A stretch of 64,000 bases of DNA from the NCBI GenBank assembly GCA_034336665.1, contig JAPFBE010000036.1:1728357-1792356 (forward strand). Direction: 5' to 3'. The translations under genes were made by a program, and so were the position numbers. A model generated the notes under the pieces. That model was not told the origin of the DNA. It saw only the letters and a list, made by a program, of their open reading frames with translations, and did not search any database. This stretch comes from Luscinia megarhynchos. Taxonomy: Eukaryota; Chordata; Aves; Passeriformes; Turdidae. The stretch's first letter is position 1. Every line of letters starts with the position of its first letter. This document shows, in pieces, positions 1 to 11,129 of this stretch.

Positions 1-573
1 CTTTGATGACTCCAGACAAAAAGGGGAGGTGGGAGTGGCTTCCGGAGGGGCTACTTGTGTTTCCGGAGGGGTTATTTGTGTTTCTGGCAAGCTCGGAGGA
101 GGACCCCCCATCTCCAGCCACGCCGCTGAACGCAGAAGAGCCAGACAGTCTGCAATCACCTGCCCAGCATCTGCCTCGCTACAGCCTCCTACCTTCTGAG
201 GACACAGCTGACCACCAGAACCCAACACCTCCCAGCTAGGGAGAGAGGGTACACCCCACGAGCTGACCTGTGGTTCTTCCTGCGAGACCATGGGGAAGAC
301 ATGGAAAAATGGGATGGGAAACCCACTTCTGTCCTGGCAGAATGGGTGTGTCAACTCAGGGAGGGAAATGCTAACCGAGGGAACCGCGCAAAAATGAAGG
401 TACCCTCACCCTCCCATAACCAACGTGCAGGGTATTACAGAAGGGAGGATGATCTGTCAGATCCCCTGGAAGGAACCTCCACTATGTATGCCGAGGAAAG
501 AAATAATAACCAGGGCTAGAGGGGCCCTGCCTCTAGCCAGGGAGAGGCATGGGATGACAGGATCTATTGGATA
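1..573 (+). pseudogene. ERVL-type provirus: gag end and gag-protease junction remnant
   Basis: This stretch lies directly upstream of, and collinear with, a recognisable retroviral protease and shares its orientation. It has two short open pieces (3-239 and 301-519) in different frames, with a frame change between. No zinc knuckle or major homology region is visible, so assignment to gag rests on position only. The element continues off the left edge of the window, so its 5' LTR is not visible. Confidence 0.5.
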
Positions 574-1008
574 GTGTGGGTGCGATGGCCTGGCACATCA
601 AAGCCACAGAAACATAGAGTGCTAGTTCATACTGGTTCACAATGCACCCTGATACCATCAGAACATGTGGGGAAGGTACCTGTTTCCATTGTTGGGGTGA
701 CGGGGGGATCACAGGAATTCGCTTTGCTGGAAGCTGAGATTAGCCTGACAGGGAAGGGGTGGCAGAAATATCCTATTATAACTGGCCCAGGGGCACCATG
801 CATTCTAGGCATAGACTTCCTCAGGAACAGCTATTACAAAGACCCAAAGAGGTTCAGGTGGGCTTTTGGAATAGCTGCTGTAGCGACAGAGAGCATTAAG
901 CAGTTGAACACCTTGCCTGGACTACCAGAAAACCCATCTGCAGTAGGACTCCTGAAAGCGACAGAGCAACAGGTACCAATTGCCACCATGACAGTGCACC
1001 GCCGGTAG
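574..1008 (+). pseudogene. ERVL-type retroviral protease (pro), decayed
   Basis: The frame contains an aspartic-protease block, VLVHTGSQCTLIP, near residues 17-29. The family's catalytic D-T/S-G triad is here H-T-G, so the active-site Asp is lost. About 50 residues on, the piece CILGIDFLRNSYYKDP matches the second conserved protease block (ILG-D-FL). The frame ends at a TAG at 1006-1008, and the pol reading continues beyond it. A retroviral protease of this type normally works as a dimer that cuts the gag-pol polyprotein; this copy cannot. The class III (ERVL) assignment comes from the downstream RT/IN signatures and is family knowledge, not computed. Confidence 0.8.
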
Positions 1009-1275
1009 TACCGGACAAATCGAGATGCTGTGATCCCCATCCATAAGATGATCCATGGGCTGGAGAGCCAAGGGTTGGTCAGCAAAACCCACTCACCCTT
1101 CAACAGCCCCATCTGGCCTGTGCGCAAATCTGATGGGTAATGGAGATTGACTGTGGACTATCGTGCCTTGAATGAAGTGACTCCACCGCTGAGCGCTGCC
1201 GTGCCGGACATGCTGGAACTCCAGTACGAGCTGGAGTCCAAGGCAGCAAGGTGGTATGACACCATTGACATTTTT
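1009..1275 (+). pseudogene. ERVL-type reverse transcriptase, N-terminal fragment
   Basis: The protease frame continues through its stop into a typical RT start: a block with SPFNSPIWPVRKSDG, an in-frame TAA at 1138-1140, then LTVDYRALNEVTPP and ATIDI-like YDTIDI. In the family the latter contains the first catalytic Asp of the palm. The homology stops at about 1275. Everything carrying the YxDD catalytic box is missing, and the thumb-side sequence resumes only at about 2806. The RT is therefore a broken relic, deleted through the palm domain. Confidence 0.82.
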
Positions 1276-1501
1276 GGTAGAGAATGCAGGCTAGAAAAAA
1301 TTAATAAGGATGCGAGATGGGACCAATTAATAGGAGTAAAGGCAAGGCATGTATTAGATTATAAAGATGAAGTAAGAATAGTAGTAAAGTACCTAGGGGT
1401 GGTGGTAAATATTAATGTTTTTCTGTTTAATGTTGCAAAGTTAAATGCAATTTTGATGATAATAATAAGGAAATGTGATTTATGAAAGCGAAGTGGTGGA
1501 A
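1276..1501. other. Unassigned purine-rich segment between RT fragment and LTR
   Basis: About 226 bp of A/G-rich, low-complexity-looking DNA lies between the end of the RT homology and the start of a solo LTR. I see no retroviral motif, CR1 similarity or splice structure. It could be leftover sequence of another element, or pol sequence decayed beyond recognition. Confidence 0.4.
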
Positions 1502-2805
1502 TGTGCTGGTTGCACATGGATTGGTTGGGGGCGGATCCGCCGGGGGGAACAGAGGGGCTTTCCCGTCTCTGGGGGCTGCCCCTGTGAGCTGTGGAGACCA
1601 ATCAGACAACGGATTTAGTGGTGGACAGCTCGGGAAACCAATTAAAAAGTTATTTTGCTTTCACAAATCACATTGGATTAAGTTAACTAGCTCTCTTTCG
1701 GCTTCCGGCCTCCGGAGGTGCGGTGGTCACAGGCCGGGGCCCCAGCCCGGAACCCCGGCCCCGCCTCTGGGGTGGGGGGGGGCCCGGCCCGGCACCCCGG
1801 CCTGGCACTGGCTCTGTGAGGAGCCCCTGGCCCGGCCCTGGCTTGGCTCGGCGGGGCCATGGCTAAGCTGCATGGCCCCCCGGCCGCATGGCTCCGGCAC
1901 GGCCCCAGCACAGCCCCAGCCACTTGGGGGGATGAGAGAGCCACCAAAGGCTCTCCCTTTCCCCCCCTGTTCTGCAAGAAGAGGCCTCCAGCTGCCCACG
2001 TAGCTTCTTCACGATCTGGATACAATTTTAACTCTTTTTAATGCCTGGCTAAGATTCTCAATTTCCTGAGCTCCCCTGAATGAGAAGAAATAAAGCATGG
2101 AAGCTACAAAAGTCAGTGGAATGAAGATAAAGTTCCTGATGGGAAGAGATTGAAAAGATGCAACTGATAAGTAGCTGAAAACCTATTTTTGTGGGCTCAG
2201 GGGACGGTGACTACACTAAAATTCCTTTAAACTGTGAAATGTACTTGGGGAGGCTTGGGGTGCTTGAGAAGAAGACTTTTTGCCTCAGGGAAAATGGAGC
2301 TCTCTGTTTTGGGACTGAAATATTGACAGAGACATTTGATAGAGAAGGAGATGTAGAGAATTTTGTTTTTCAGCAGCCTGACTTTAAAAGTGGTACGCCA
2401 AGTGTGTAACATAACCCATATCACAGCTCTGGAACGACTGTGGAAATGGAAGGAGAGTTATAATCTGCAATATTTTTCCCGTGCAGATGTAGATTGTGAA
2501 GATGAAGACACCCCCTAAGCCTAAACTAAAAAAGGAACTTTTCTCTCTAAAGTGAACTGAAATGATTATTTAAGTAGATGACTGACTGAAGTGTTCTCTG
2601 TATGTTGTTGTTAAGGAATGTGGAATGAAATAAAGGGGAGGAGGGAACAATCTAGGAGTCTTATTCTGGATTCTTCTTTGTGTTATTAATAAATTTCTTC
2701 TTATACCCTTTTAAGTTTTGAGCCTGCTTTTTCTCTACTCCTAAATCCTATCTCTGAAAGAAATTCCATATATTAAAATTGGCAAACCCAAGTCACACCG
2801 TGACA
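1502..2805 (+). mobile_element. Solo LTR, long CpG-rich type (family A), inserted in the ERVL pol
   Basis: It begins TGTGCTGGTTGCACA and ends in a ...GTGACA type terminus. The start and the 3' part (AATAAA-type poly(A) signals near 2632 and 2690, followed by TATACCCTTTTAAG and GAGCCTGCTTT) match the LTR at 35233-36815. An internal block at about 1695-1990 is very rich in C+G and CpG. It separates the RT N-terminal fragment from the RT C-terminal fragment of the ERVL, so it inserted after that provirus. I could not find a clean target duplication. Confidence 0.72.
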
Positions 2806-3325
2806 AGGAGTCAAGTGGCAAGATGGACGTCATCAGATCCCAACAGAGGCAATCAACAAGAAGATCACTATGTCTCCACTGACAAGCAAGAAGGAAACGC
2901 AAGCTTTCCTAGGTGCCATAGTCTTTTGATGAATGCACATTCCCGAGTACAGCCAGATTGTCAGCCCTCTCTACCTGGTCTCCCGCAAGAAGAACGATTT
3001 CCATGGGGCCGTGAAGAACAGGAAGTCTTCGCCCAGATCAAACAGGAGACTGCTCATGTGGTAGCCCTTGGCCCAGTCAGGACAGGACCAGAGGTGAAGA
3101 ATGTGCTCTACTCTGCAGCTGGGAACCATGGTCTGTCCTGGAGCCTTTGGCAGAAGGTGCCTGGTGAGACTCGGAGTCCACCACTGGGATTCTGGAGCCA
3201 AAGCTACAAAGGGTCTGCAGCTAACTACACTCCCACAGAGAAGGAAATCTTGGCTGCCTATGAAGAAGTTCAAGCAGCCTCAGAAGTAATTGGCAGTGAA
3301 ACGCAGCTGCTTCTGGCACCCTGAC
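2806..3325 (+). pseudogene. ERVL-type RT thumb/connection remnant
   Basis: Retroviral pol resumes here in a frame with GVKWQDG-like sequence, then shifts frame. Frame 2779-3324 carries an RT-connection/RNase H lead-in: a WG-EEQEVFAQIKQE block, then LGFWSQSYKGSAANYTPTEKEILAAYE (3187-3270), which in the family is the join between RT thumb and RNase H. The frame shifts and closes near 3322. Confidence 0.78.
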
Positions 3326-3990
3326 TACTGGTACTTGGATGGGTGTTCAAGGGAAAGGTTCATTCCACACATCACGCCACCGACACCACATGGAGCAAGT
3401 GGATTGCCCTCATCACTCAGCATGTCCCTATTGTAAACCTGAATCGCCCTGGGATTCTGGAAATAATTACAAACTGGCCTGAAGGCGAGACTTTTAGATT
3501 ATCTTGTGAAGAAGAAGAGGAGCAAGTGGCACATGCTGAGGAAGCCCCACCTTATAACGAGCTACCGGAGACTGAAAGACAATATGCTCTCTTCACTGAT
3601 GGCTCCTGCTGAATTGTAGGCACTAACTGGAAATGGAAAGCTGCAGTGTGGAGCCCCACACGACAAGGTGCACAAGCTACCGAGGGACAAGGTGGATCGA
3701 GTCAGGTCGCAGAGCTTAAAGCCATCCAGCTAGCTTTGAATATTGCCGAACAAGAGAAGTGGCCAAGGCTCTGTCTCTACACCGACTCATAGATGGTAGC
3801 TAATGCTCTCTGGGAATGGCTGGATTGCGGGGAAAAGGCCAACTGGCAGCACAGAGGGAAACTCATCTGGGACGCTGAGATTTGTCAGGACATTGCCATC
3901 TGAGTAGAGAGGCTGACGGTGAAGGTTTGACACGTGGATATGCATGTACCCAAGAGTCGGGCAAATGAAGAGCATCCCAAAAACGAGCAG
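3326..3990 (+). pseudogene. ERVL-type RNase H domain, decayed
   Basis: RNase H landmarks are present in order. LFTDGSC (about 3591-3609) holds the first metal-binding Asp and is followed by a TGA at 3610-3612. AELKAIQLAL (about 3708-3740) holds the catalytic Glu. YTDS is followed at once by a TAG at 3790-3792. Then comes HVDMHVPKSRANEE (about 3930-3970), the C-terminal His region. RNase H normally removes the RNA strand during reverse transcription. At least three in-frame stops show the copy is dead. Confidence 0.85.
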
Positions 3991-4920
3991 GTGGACCGAG
4001 CTGCCAAGGTGAAAGCATCACAGGTGGATCTAGACTGGCAGCACAAGGGAGAATCATTCCTAGCTCATGGGCCCATGATGCCTCTGGTCATCAGGGGAGA
4101 GATGCAACATACCGATGGGCCTGTGACCAAGGGGTGGACCTTATTATGGACAACATCTCACAGGTCATCCAAAAAGGAAGACCTGCACTGAAATCAAACA
4201 GGCCAAGTGGGCGAAGCCTCTGTGGTATGGTGGATGATGGTTGAAGTACAGGTATGGGGAAGCCTGGAAAATTGACTACATCACCCTTCCCCAAACCCAC
4301 CAAGGCAAGCACTATGTGCTGACCATGGTAGAAGCCACCACTGGATGATTGGAGACCTACCCGGTGCCTCATGCTACTGCCCAGAACACCATCTTGGGCC
4401 TAGAAAAGCAAGTCCTGTGGAGACATGGCACCCCTGAGAGAAGTGAGTCAGACAACGGAACCCATTTCAAGAATGACCTTATAAACACCTGGGCCAGAGA
4501 ACATGGTATTGAATGGATATACCATATCCCTTATCATGCACCAGCTGCCAGGAAAGTTGAATGGTGCAATTGAATCCTTAAGACTACCCTGAAGACACTT
4601 GGCAGGAGAACCTTCAAGAACTGGGAAACAAACTTAGCAAAGGCCACCTGGATGGTCAACACCGAAGGGTCCATCAATCGAGCTAGTCCTGCCCATTCTG
4701 AACCCTTGCACACAGTGGATGGAGATAAAGTCCCTGTAGTACACATGAAAGGTATTTTCGGAAAGACTGTTTGGATTAATCCCACTGCGGGCAAAGACAA
4801 ACCCATCTGTGGGATTGTTTTTGCTCAAGGACATGGTTACTCTTGGTGGGTAATGCAGAAAGATGAAGAAACCCATTGTATACCACAAGGAGACCTAATT
4901 TTAAGTGAGAACTGTGTGTA
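3991..4920 (+). pseudogene. ERVL-type integrase, decayed
   Basis: The N-terminal zinc-binding part (about 3990-4260) is frameshifted. The catalytic core is readable: an IDYI block (first Asp, about 4271), then SDNGTHFKNDL (4445-4480, second Asp), then HIPYHAPAARKVEWCN (about 4522-4572, with the third acidic residue E preserved) and a TGA. A C-terminal domain frame, 4652-4921, ends GDLILSENCV. Stops and at least two frame changes inactivate it. The ERVL-like DNA-binding end runs directly into a purine tract and an LTR, as expected for a provirus without env. Confidence 0.88.
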
Positions 4921-4984
4921 GGGTTTCATTCTGTATATATATATCTATAAGAGGGTATTGGTTTGGGTATGACGTAGATGGTAA

Positions 4985-4996
4985 TAAAATAAGGGG
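4985..4996 (+). other. Polypurine tract of the ERVL provirus
   Basis: A short run, AAAATAAGGGG, lies directly before the LTR start and downstream of the integrase stop. In retroelements this is the plus-strand primer site. The tract is short and is called by position. Confidence 0.5.
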
Positions 4997-5570
4997 TGGA
5001 TTATGTCCTAGGTTACAATGTAAAGATATTCCCAAAGGTATGTATTCTATCACCATCTGCTGAAACCAGGTGGGGCAGTGATTCGTATCTCTGTGGGAGA
5101 TATCCTCTGCTAATGGGCCATCTGTTAAAAACCAGATGGGGCAATGTTCTTTATCTTTCCCATGACCCATCCTTCCTCCAGGAAGATATCTTCTGTTAAT
5201 GGGCCATTGAGTCCCACTACATGACTGATAAAATTACATCATCCCATTGTGAGATGCTCCACCAAGGAGGAGGAGCCAAACATTTCCTACCTAGATAAAA
5301 ACTGAGATTTGGAACACCAAAGTAGCCCTCACCCACTGGTTTCCAGAGGACAAGAGCTACCAGGCCTTTCTACAGGATCACTACTTCAACAAGACCACTT
5401 CATCTGGACTGCTACCTCCACATTAACTAGCGGGATGTCAGATTGTATTCTGACTCTGTCAGTGGATTTTCTATTGTACTATTGCATGCATTTTATTTTT
5501 CTCTTTTTTCCCATTAAATTGTATTTCTGACTTGGAGTCTCTCACTGGTTTTGCTTTCAAAACCATTACA
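4997..5570 (+). mobile_element. 3' LTR of the ERVL provirus
   Basis: About 574 bp, beginning TGGATTATGTCC and ending AACCATTACA. A poly(A) signal ATTAAA (about 5513) sits about 50 bp before the end, and the terminal GAGTCTCTCACTGG/CCATTACA block is characteristic of avian ERVL LTRs. A TAGATAAAAA box near 5292 could be the TATA element. It follows integrase and a purine tract directly. Confidence 0.75.
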
Positions 5571-5766
5571 GTAATAAATTCACTTTGTATCTCTAAGTTG
5601 AGCCTGTTTTGCCCATGGTGGTATTTGATGAGCGATCTCTCTCAGTCCTTATCTCAATCCGTGAACCCTTTGTTAAGTTTTATCTCCTCTGTCCAGCTGC
5701 AGAGAGGAGTGAGTGAGTGGCTTTTGTGGGTGCCTGGCATCTGGCCAGCATTAACCTGCAACACAT
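5571..5766 (+). mobile_element. 3'-end fragment of an older solo LTR (family A)
   Basis: Starts at AATAAATTCACTTTG and runs through GAGCCTGTTTTGCCC, CTTATCTCAATCCGTGAACCC, GGTGCCTGGCATCTGGCCAG to ACCTGCAACACA. The same block ends the LTRs at 9375-9563 and 20590-20775. Only the 3' end is present immediately after the ERVL 3' LTR, which fits the ERVL having inserted into this older LTR; the 5' half would lie left of the window. Confidence 0.65.
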
Positions 5767-6020
5767 GCAGAAAAAAAAAAATCACCTTCAATTTAAAACT
5801 AAACACAATGCTAGAAATTTTAGTTTAGACAACAGTGATTTACTGGCACAGAAACAGACTTACATAATTTAACAAGCTATTCTCAGTTTTAATATTGTTG
5901 ATTCTGAAACTGTAAAGCCAACTTATATGAAAAAAGCCATCAAATTTCACCCAAAGAACCTAAAACAGTGACAGCTGAATGGAGGGAAAATGGAGAGGGA
6001 GATGATGATCTCTTCTCCTT

Positions 6021-6275
6021 GGTATCCTGTGACAGGATGAGTAGGAATAGTTCAAAGCTGCATCAGAAAAGGTTCAGATTAGATATTAGAAAACATTTCT
6101 TTACTGAGCGGGTGGTCAAACACTGGAACAGGCTTTAGAAACATGTTTGGTGTCCCAGGCCTGTCAGTGTTTAAGAGGTATTTGGATGATGCCCTTTATA
6201 TTATGCTTTTGGTCAGCCCTGAAGTGGTCAGGTAGTTGAAGTAGACAGTCATTATAGATCCCTTCCAACTAGAAC
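6021..6275 (+). repeat. CR1 LINE 3' end fragment (+)
   Basis: Shows the CR1 3' region: GATTAGATATTAGAAAACATTTC, TGGTCAAACACTGGAACAGGC, GTGTTTAAGAGGTATTTGGATG and the terminal GATCCCTTCCAACTAGAA. No coding sequence remains. Flanks (5767-6020 and 6276-6974) hold only AT-rich, apparently unique intron DNA. Confidence 0.82.
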
Positions 6276-6974
6276 AAAGAAATAAAAATAACAAAAAGAA
6301 AAAAGCTAAATTACGCATACTAAAGGAGTCTTGGACAAAATCATGGCTTTTCACATTCAGTTCCTGTTTTCCAACTCCTGCTGCCCTCCTCGATCTCCCC
6401 ATGCAGCACACCCTCCAATGTTGGTGGGGCTGCATAGGTGATTAATCATGTCACAGAAGTGTGTGCTGAGCTGGCTGCTTCAGAAGCCCCTTTAGTTCCC
6501 TGACAAATCCAAATTATGCATTACTTATGGTTTTACTTCACGTCTTTCTGCATTTGCTCAATAACCTGCAGGGAGATCAGCTTAGAAGTACAAAATTACA
6601 TTGCTTTTGTATTTTACATCTATATTGAATTTATTTTAAAAATCCATATTCCTTTCAAAGGAATAAATGTGAATATTCAGTAACTCGAATGTAATTTTAT
6701 GAGATATTGCACACATTTCATAGTAATTTACTTATAGAATCATGCATATATATGTCTGGTGTTTGACAAATATTCTAGTTCAAGAAATAAACTCTGAAAA
6801 GTGCATGTCTGCTTATCTAAATATTTCAGTTCCATCAAAATAAAATTGAATAAAATAGTGAAAAGGAATTGTTTTTTTAGCCTTGTACAAAACCAGTTCT
6901 TCACTACACCTATTGAAATGCATCATTCTGTCTTGCTAGGGTTTTTTGGTTTCCCAAAATTAACAGACACCTAC

Positions 6975-7091
6975 CTGTTGCTGAACTGGTACCTGCTGTA
7001 CTACCTGTGTGGGCACTGCTGCCTGGCCAGCCACAGATGCTTGTAAAGTCACAGTCGAACCTGTGTCCGACCCAGTCTCTGATGTCTGCAT
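6975..7091 (-). CDS. RFX3: RFX3, first coding exon (39 codons)
   Basis: On the minus strand an ATG at 7091-7089 opens a clean 39-codon frame that begins MQTSETGSDTGSTVTLQ and ends VVQQVPVQQQ. I recognise this as the N-terminus of RFX3, a winged-helix transcription factor that binds X-box DNA and drives ciliary and endocrine genes. The exon has an acceptor (TTTTATTCAG, 8 bp of 5' UTR before ATG; exon edge 7099) and a donor (CAACAG then GTAGGTGT; exon edge 6975). The glutamine-rich start is the low-complexity activation region; the DNA-binding and dimerisation domains lie in later exons outside the window. No stops or indels. One or two residues differ from the mammalian protein as I remember it. 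RFX3 is Z-linked in birds, so this is a Z copy or a W gametolog. Confidence 0.9.
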
Positions 7092-7099
7092 CGTGGTCT

Positions 7100-8497
7100 C
7101 TGAATAAAATTAAAATGTAAAATCAAAAGTTCAGCACAAACTTCTTTGCTTTTTGTCACTTATTCAGATCTTAAAAGACACATATTCACCCAAAATAAAA
7201 TCTGGGGATTAATTAAAGATTGTTTAATGTACTATCACATGAATACACAGATATTTATTTTTCATTTTTTAAAATGCTGCTTTGGCCTAAAATATTAGAA
7301 AATTCAGATTATATATTATATTATTACTTTGTCTAATCTAAGGTCTGCTTAGAGTTTGCAGCACATCAAGAAGAGAATAAGCTTTGGACTTCATTATTTT
7401 TTTCTAACAGTTTACAGTCTGCTTTGTAATAGCAAATGCATTTATCAAGTCAGAAGCAAGGTGAACACAAACCTATTTACTGATTTAGAGTACTTTTAGA
7501 AAAACATCTGTTCACAGGCCTGATTAATCTCCAACTGCACTTGTATACATTAGCTGCAAATATTATTAAATTTTGAGAGGAGACTCAAAACCTTTTACCA
7601 TATTAAGACAACACACTTTAAGCTATCTATATGCACAAAAATAATTCTAGAACCTGCACATATAAATGTTTACTTCTTAATTAAGCATACCTTCATAAAA
7701 AGACTTGCAATCATCAATGCAATAAAACTGAATGATGGAAATATTTCAAATTAAGTCATCACAATTCTAAAGAACAAAGAGAGTCATTTATGTAGTAATC
7801 ACAGTACATGTAAATTATAGTACTTTCAATATCGTCAGCTTCCAGAAAGAATTATCATACACTGAATAAAGTATACTGCAAGAACACAATGGGTAAAATA
7901 TGCAATACCAGAAATAAATTTCTCTTTTCATTTTCTTCCCTGAAACAGTTCAAATCCTTATTTACTAAATATTAAAAGTTTTGTCTTACCTTACTTGCCC
8001 CCAAGATATCTTATTTAATAATGCAAATCAACAGAAACTTTTCTCACTTATTTATGTGACTTCAGGAACAACTCATTAAAATCAGAAATAAGTCAAAAAC
8101 CTGCCATCAGCTTGTAAATGACTACACATTCTTCAAAGCTGTCCTTCCTCTGGTTTACTGATTTGCACTATAAATTTTTCATATTCAAATGCTGAGCTAA
8201 AGCTCTGGCAAGTGCTTATGAGGGGCTTCAACCTGAAAAGAAGACCCTGGAAAGCATTTTAAAGGTGAAAAAGTGACTCAAGTAAGCTTTTTTTAGCAGG
8301 TAGTGCTAATGTAATCACTGGAGTTATAAACAGGGATTTTACCCCTACATGATGTTGTGGCACTGACATTTTTAAGAGGAATATTGAAAATTTGGATACA
8401 GCACAGAAATGGTCCAACAGCGAAGGAAAATGCCTTACAAAGAAAACCTATTTAGATTACCATAAAGAAGACTGAGGATGATTTACTCTGTTTGGTT
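7100..8497. other. AT-rich intron sequence, no recognised repeat
   Basis: About 1.4 kb upstream (in gene sense) of the RFX3 coding exon. It is AT-rich with no CR1 or LTR landmarks and no long open frame. I read it as ordinary intron 1. Confidence 0.6.
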
Positions 8498-9563
8498 TGT
8501 GTGGCCAGGTTTTGCAAGCTGGGGGGGGAGGGGGGCTACAGGGGTAGCTTCTGAGAGAAGCTGCTGAAAGCTTCCTCCATGTCTGACAGAGCCAAAGCCA
8601 GCTGGCTCCAAGACGGACCTACCACTGGCCAAGGCTGAGACAATCAGTGATGGTAATAACACATTTGTTATAATATATTTAATAAGGAAAAAAAAAGGTA
8701 TTGCATAGAAGTAATTGCAGTCAGAAAAGAGTGAGAACATGTGAGAGAAGCAACTCTTCAGGCACCAAGGACAGTGAAGAAGGAGAGGGAGGTGCTCCAG
8801 GTGCTGGAGCTGAGATTCCTCTGCAGCCTGTGGTGAAGACCATGGTGAAGCAGCTGTGCCCCTGCAGCCCATGGAAGAGCCCCACATTGGAGCAGGTGGA
8901 TGCCTGAGAGGAGATGTTACCCCATGGGAAGCCCACGCTGGAGCAGGGTCCTGGCAGGGACCTGTGGACCCATGGAGAGAGGAGCCCACACTGGACCAGG
9001 TTTGCCGGTAGGACTTGTGACCCCATGTGGGACCGACAGTGGAGCAGGCTGTGCCTGATGGACTGCACCCTATGGAAATGGATCCACACTGGGGCAGTAC
9101 CTGAAGAACTGTAGCCTGTGGGAAGGACTCATGTTGGAGAAGTTCATGGAGGACTGTCTCTGATGAGAAGGACCCCACGCTGGAGCAGGGGAAGGACTGA
9201 CTCCTCTCCCTGAGCAGCAGCAGGAACAATGTGTGATGAACTGACTGTAACCCCCATTCTCTGTCTCCTTGTACTGCTGGGGAGGGAGAAGGTAGAGCCC
9301 AGGAAGGAGGAAGGTGTGGAAGGAAGGTGCTTTTAAGATTTGTTTTGCTTCCCATTATCCTGCTCTGATTTTGATTGGTAATAAATTCATTTCTCCAAGT
9401 CAAGTCTGTTTTGTCTATGACAGTAATCAACAAGTGATCTCATCCATTCCTTAACTCATGAGCCTTTCATTATATTTACTCTCCCCTGTCTAGTTGAAGA
9501 AGGGAGTGATAGAGCAGCTTTGGTGGGTACCTGGCATCCAGTCAGGGTCAAATGACCACACAT
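8498..9563 (+). mobile_element. Solo LTR, family A
   Basis: Begins TGTGTGGCCAGGTTTTGCAAGC, contains CATGTCTGACAGAGCC (shared with 19456 and 24419) and tandem-like GGAGCAGG/CTGGAGCAGG segments. It has a GGTAATAAATTCATTTCTCC poly(A) region at about 9377 and ends GGTACCTGGCATCC...ACCACACA. Same family as 19371-20775. Target duplication not recognisable. A 316-codon open frame on the opposite strand here is chance. Confidence 0.75.
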
Positions 9564-9599
9564 ACATAACAGGAATTAGAGTAATCTTCAGTTTTGCAC

Positions 9600-10046
9600 A
9601 TAATTACAGAATTGTTTAGGTTGGAAGGACCCTTTTGAGATCATCTAGTTCAACCCTCCTGCTCAAAACAGGGTCACCTAGAAAAAGTTGCCAGTTGCCA
9701 TGTCCAGTTGGGTTCTTAATACCTCCCAGGATAGACACTCCACAACACCTTTGTAAAATCTTCTATAGTTCTTGACTAACCTCACAGTAAAAAAGTGTAT
9801 TTGAGTATTCTGATGGAATTTCTGGCTTTTTTCCAGTCATGCCCATTGCCTCCTGTCCTGTCAATGAGCATCACTGAGAAGAGTCTTGCTCCCTCATCTT
9901 CACTCCCTCCCATCAGGTATTTATGCACAGTGATAAGGTCTTCCTTGAGCCTTCTCTTTCCAAGCTGAATAGTTTCAGATCTCTCAGCCTCTCCTCATAT
10001 GGTATATGCTCCAGTACCTTAATCATCTTTGTAGTCCTTTGCTGCC
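9600..10046 (-). repeat. CR1 LINE 3' end (-), first part
   Basis: Reads as the reverse complement of a CR1 3' end: TTGTTTAGGTTGGAAGGACCC, GATCATCTAGTTCAACCCTCC, then conserved 3'-region text (CATTGCCTCCTGTCCTGTC; CTCAGCCTCTCCTCATATGG). It is interrupted at about 10047 by an LTR and resumes at about 10686. Confidence 0.85.
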
Positions 10047-10685
10047 TGTCCTGGGTTAATGTTTTGACTGACTTCTTACCCTGCCCCCCTTGGCCATAAA
10101 GCTGTCTGCTCCCGGGGGAGGGGCCGCCTGGGCTCTGCTCTGCGAAATGGCCTTGGTTTGCTGCGGGCTTGGCTTGAAGGGGGGGGGGGGGGAGCTCAGC
10201 GGCTCTTGGCTGGCTCTAGCTGCTGCGGCGTGTGGCTATCGCTGCTGTGGTGGTGGCTCGTGGCCTGGTTTGTAAGTTAGCTGTTTTTTGCTTAATTTTT
10301 TTTGACTTTTATATTGCTTGAATTATTTGGTTTAGCTCGCTGCTGTTTAAGGCTTGCTGGCTATTCCGGCTGGTTTTTTTCTTTCTCTCTCTCCCCCTCT
10401 CCCTTCTCCCCCTCACCTCCCGAGGATTCAGCATCAGCTCTGGAGGAACCCTGCGGCCTGCCTCTAGACACCGGCCAGAGAAGCGTTTCGCCCTTCTAGT
10501 GAAAATCGAAGCGTCCAAGTTTCTCTCTCTCTCGGTAAAAATTTTTTTTGTCATCTGGGTCTGTGCGGAAAAGTGTTTCTCTTGTATGTGTTAATAAATA
10601 GGTTTTTTCCACTTTTCCCCCTGAGTAAAATTTTTTTTTCTTAAGTCCAGTGAGATAAAAAATTGGGGGTTTATTTCCTAAAAAG
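10047..10685 (+). mobile_element. Solo LTR with GC-rich centre, inserted into CR1
   Basis: Starts TGTCCTGGGTTAATGTTTTG. It has a GC-rich block with a run of G at about 10181-10194, a CT-rich stretch at 10378-10425 and a poly(A) signal AATAAA near 10594. CR1 sequence on either side is collinear, so this is a younger insertion. The exact 3' boundary is uncertain by about 20 bp. Confidence 0.65.
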
Positions 10686-11110
10686 CTCTTCTGGAAGTTT
10701 TTTCCCTAAGTTTGTCCAAACTTGGACACTGCCCTTGCCCTTTCTTGTACTGGGGAACCCAGAACTAAACATGTGGCCTCAGTACCAGAGTAGAGAGGAA
10801 GGACCTACCTCAAATCCTAGCAATGCTCTTTCGAATGCAGCCAGGGATACTATTGGTCTCTTTTTGTCATCAGGGTGCATTGCTGGCTCATGTTCAGCTT
10901 CTTCTCCATCAGGACACACATTTTCTTCTCCCCAAAGCTACTTTCTAGCTAGTCATACTTCAGCCTGTACTGGTGCTTGGGGTAAATCCTCCCCAGATGC
11001 ATGACTTGCATTCTCACCTGTTGAATACAAATGAGATACTTCTCTGCCAGTTCTTTATAGTGTAAAGATCTCTCTGAATGGCACAAGAGACATCAGTTTC
11101 ATATCTGTTG
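10686..11110 (-). repeat. CR1 LINE (-), second part
   Basis: Continues the CR1 interrupted at 10046: TTGTCCAAACTTGGACACTGCCC, CTTGTACTGGGGAACCCAGAACT, then increasingly diverged sequence to about 11110. The two parts form one old minus-strand CR1 copy. Confidence 0.7.
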
Positions 11111-11129
11111 ATGGGGTCGTTAAGCCTGG

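Noticed and set aside
1482..2041. Overlapping frames on both strands in GC-rich DNA
   Set aside because: GC-rich LTR centre lacks stops on all strands; Pro/Ala/Gly-rich low complexity only.
8483..9433. 316-codon open frame on the minus strand, longest in the window
   Set aside because: Lies wholly antisense within a family A solo LTR (8498-9563); composition-driven, no domain, no splice or promoter context.
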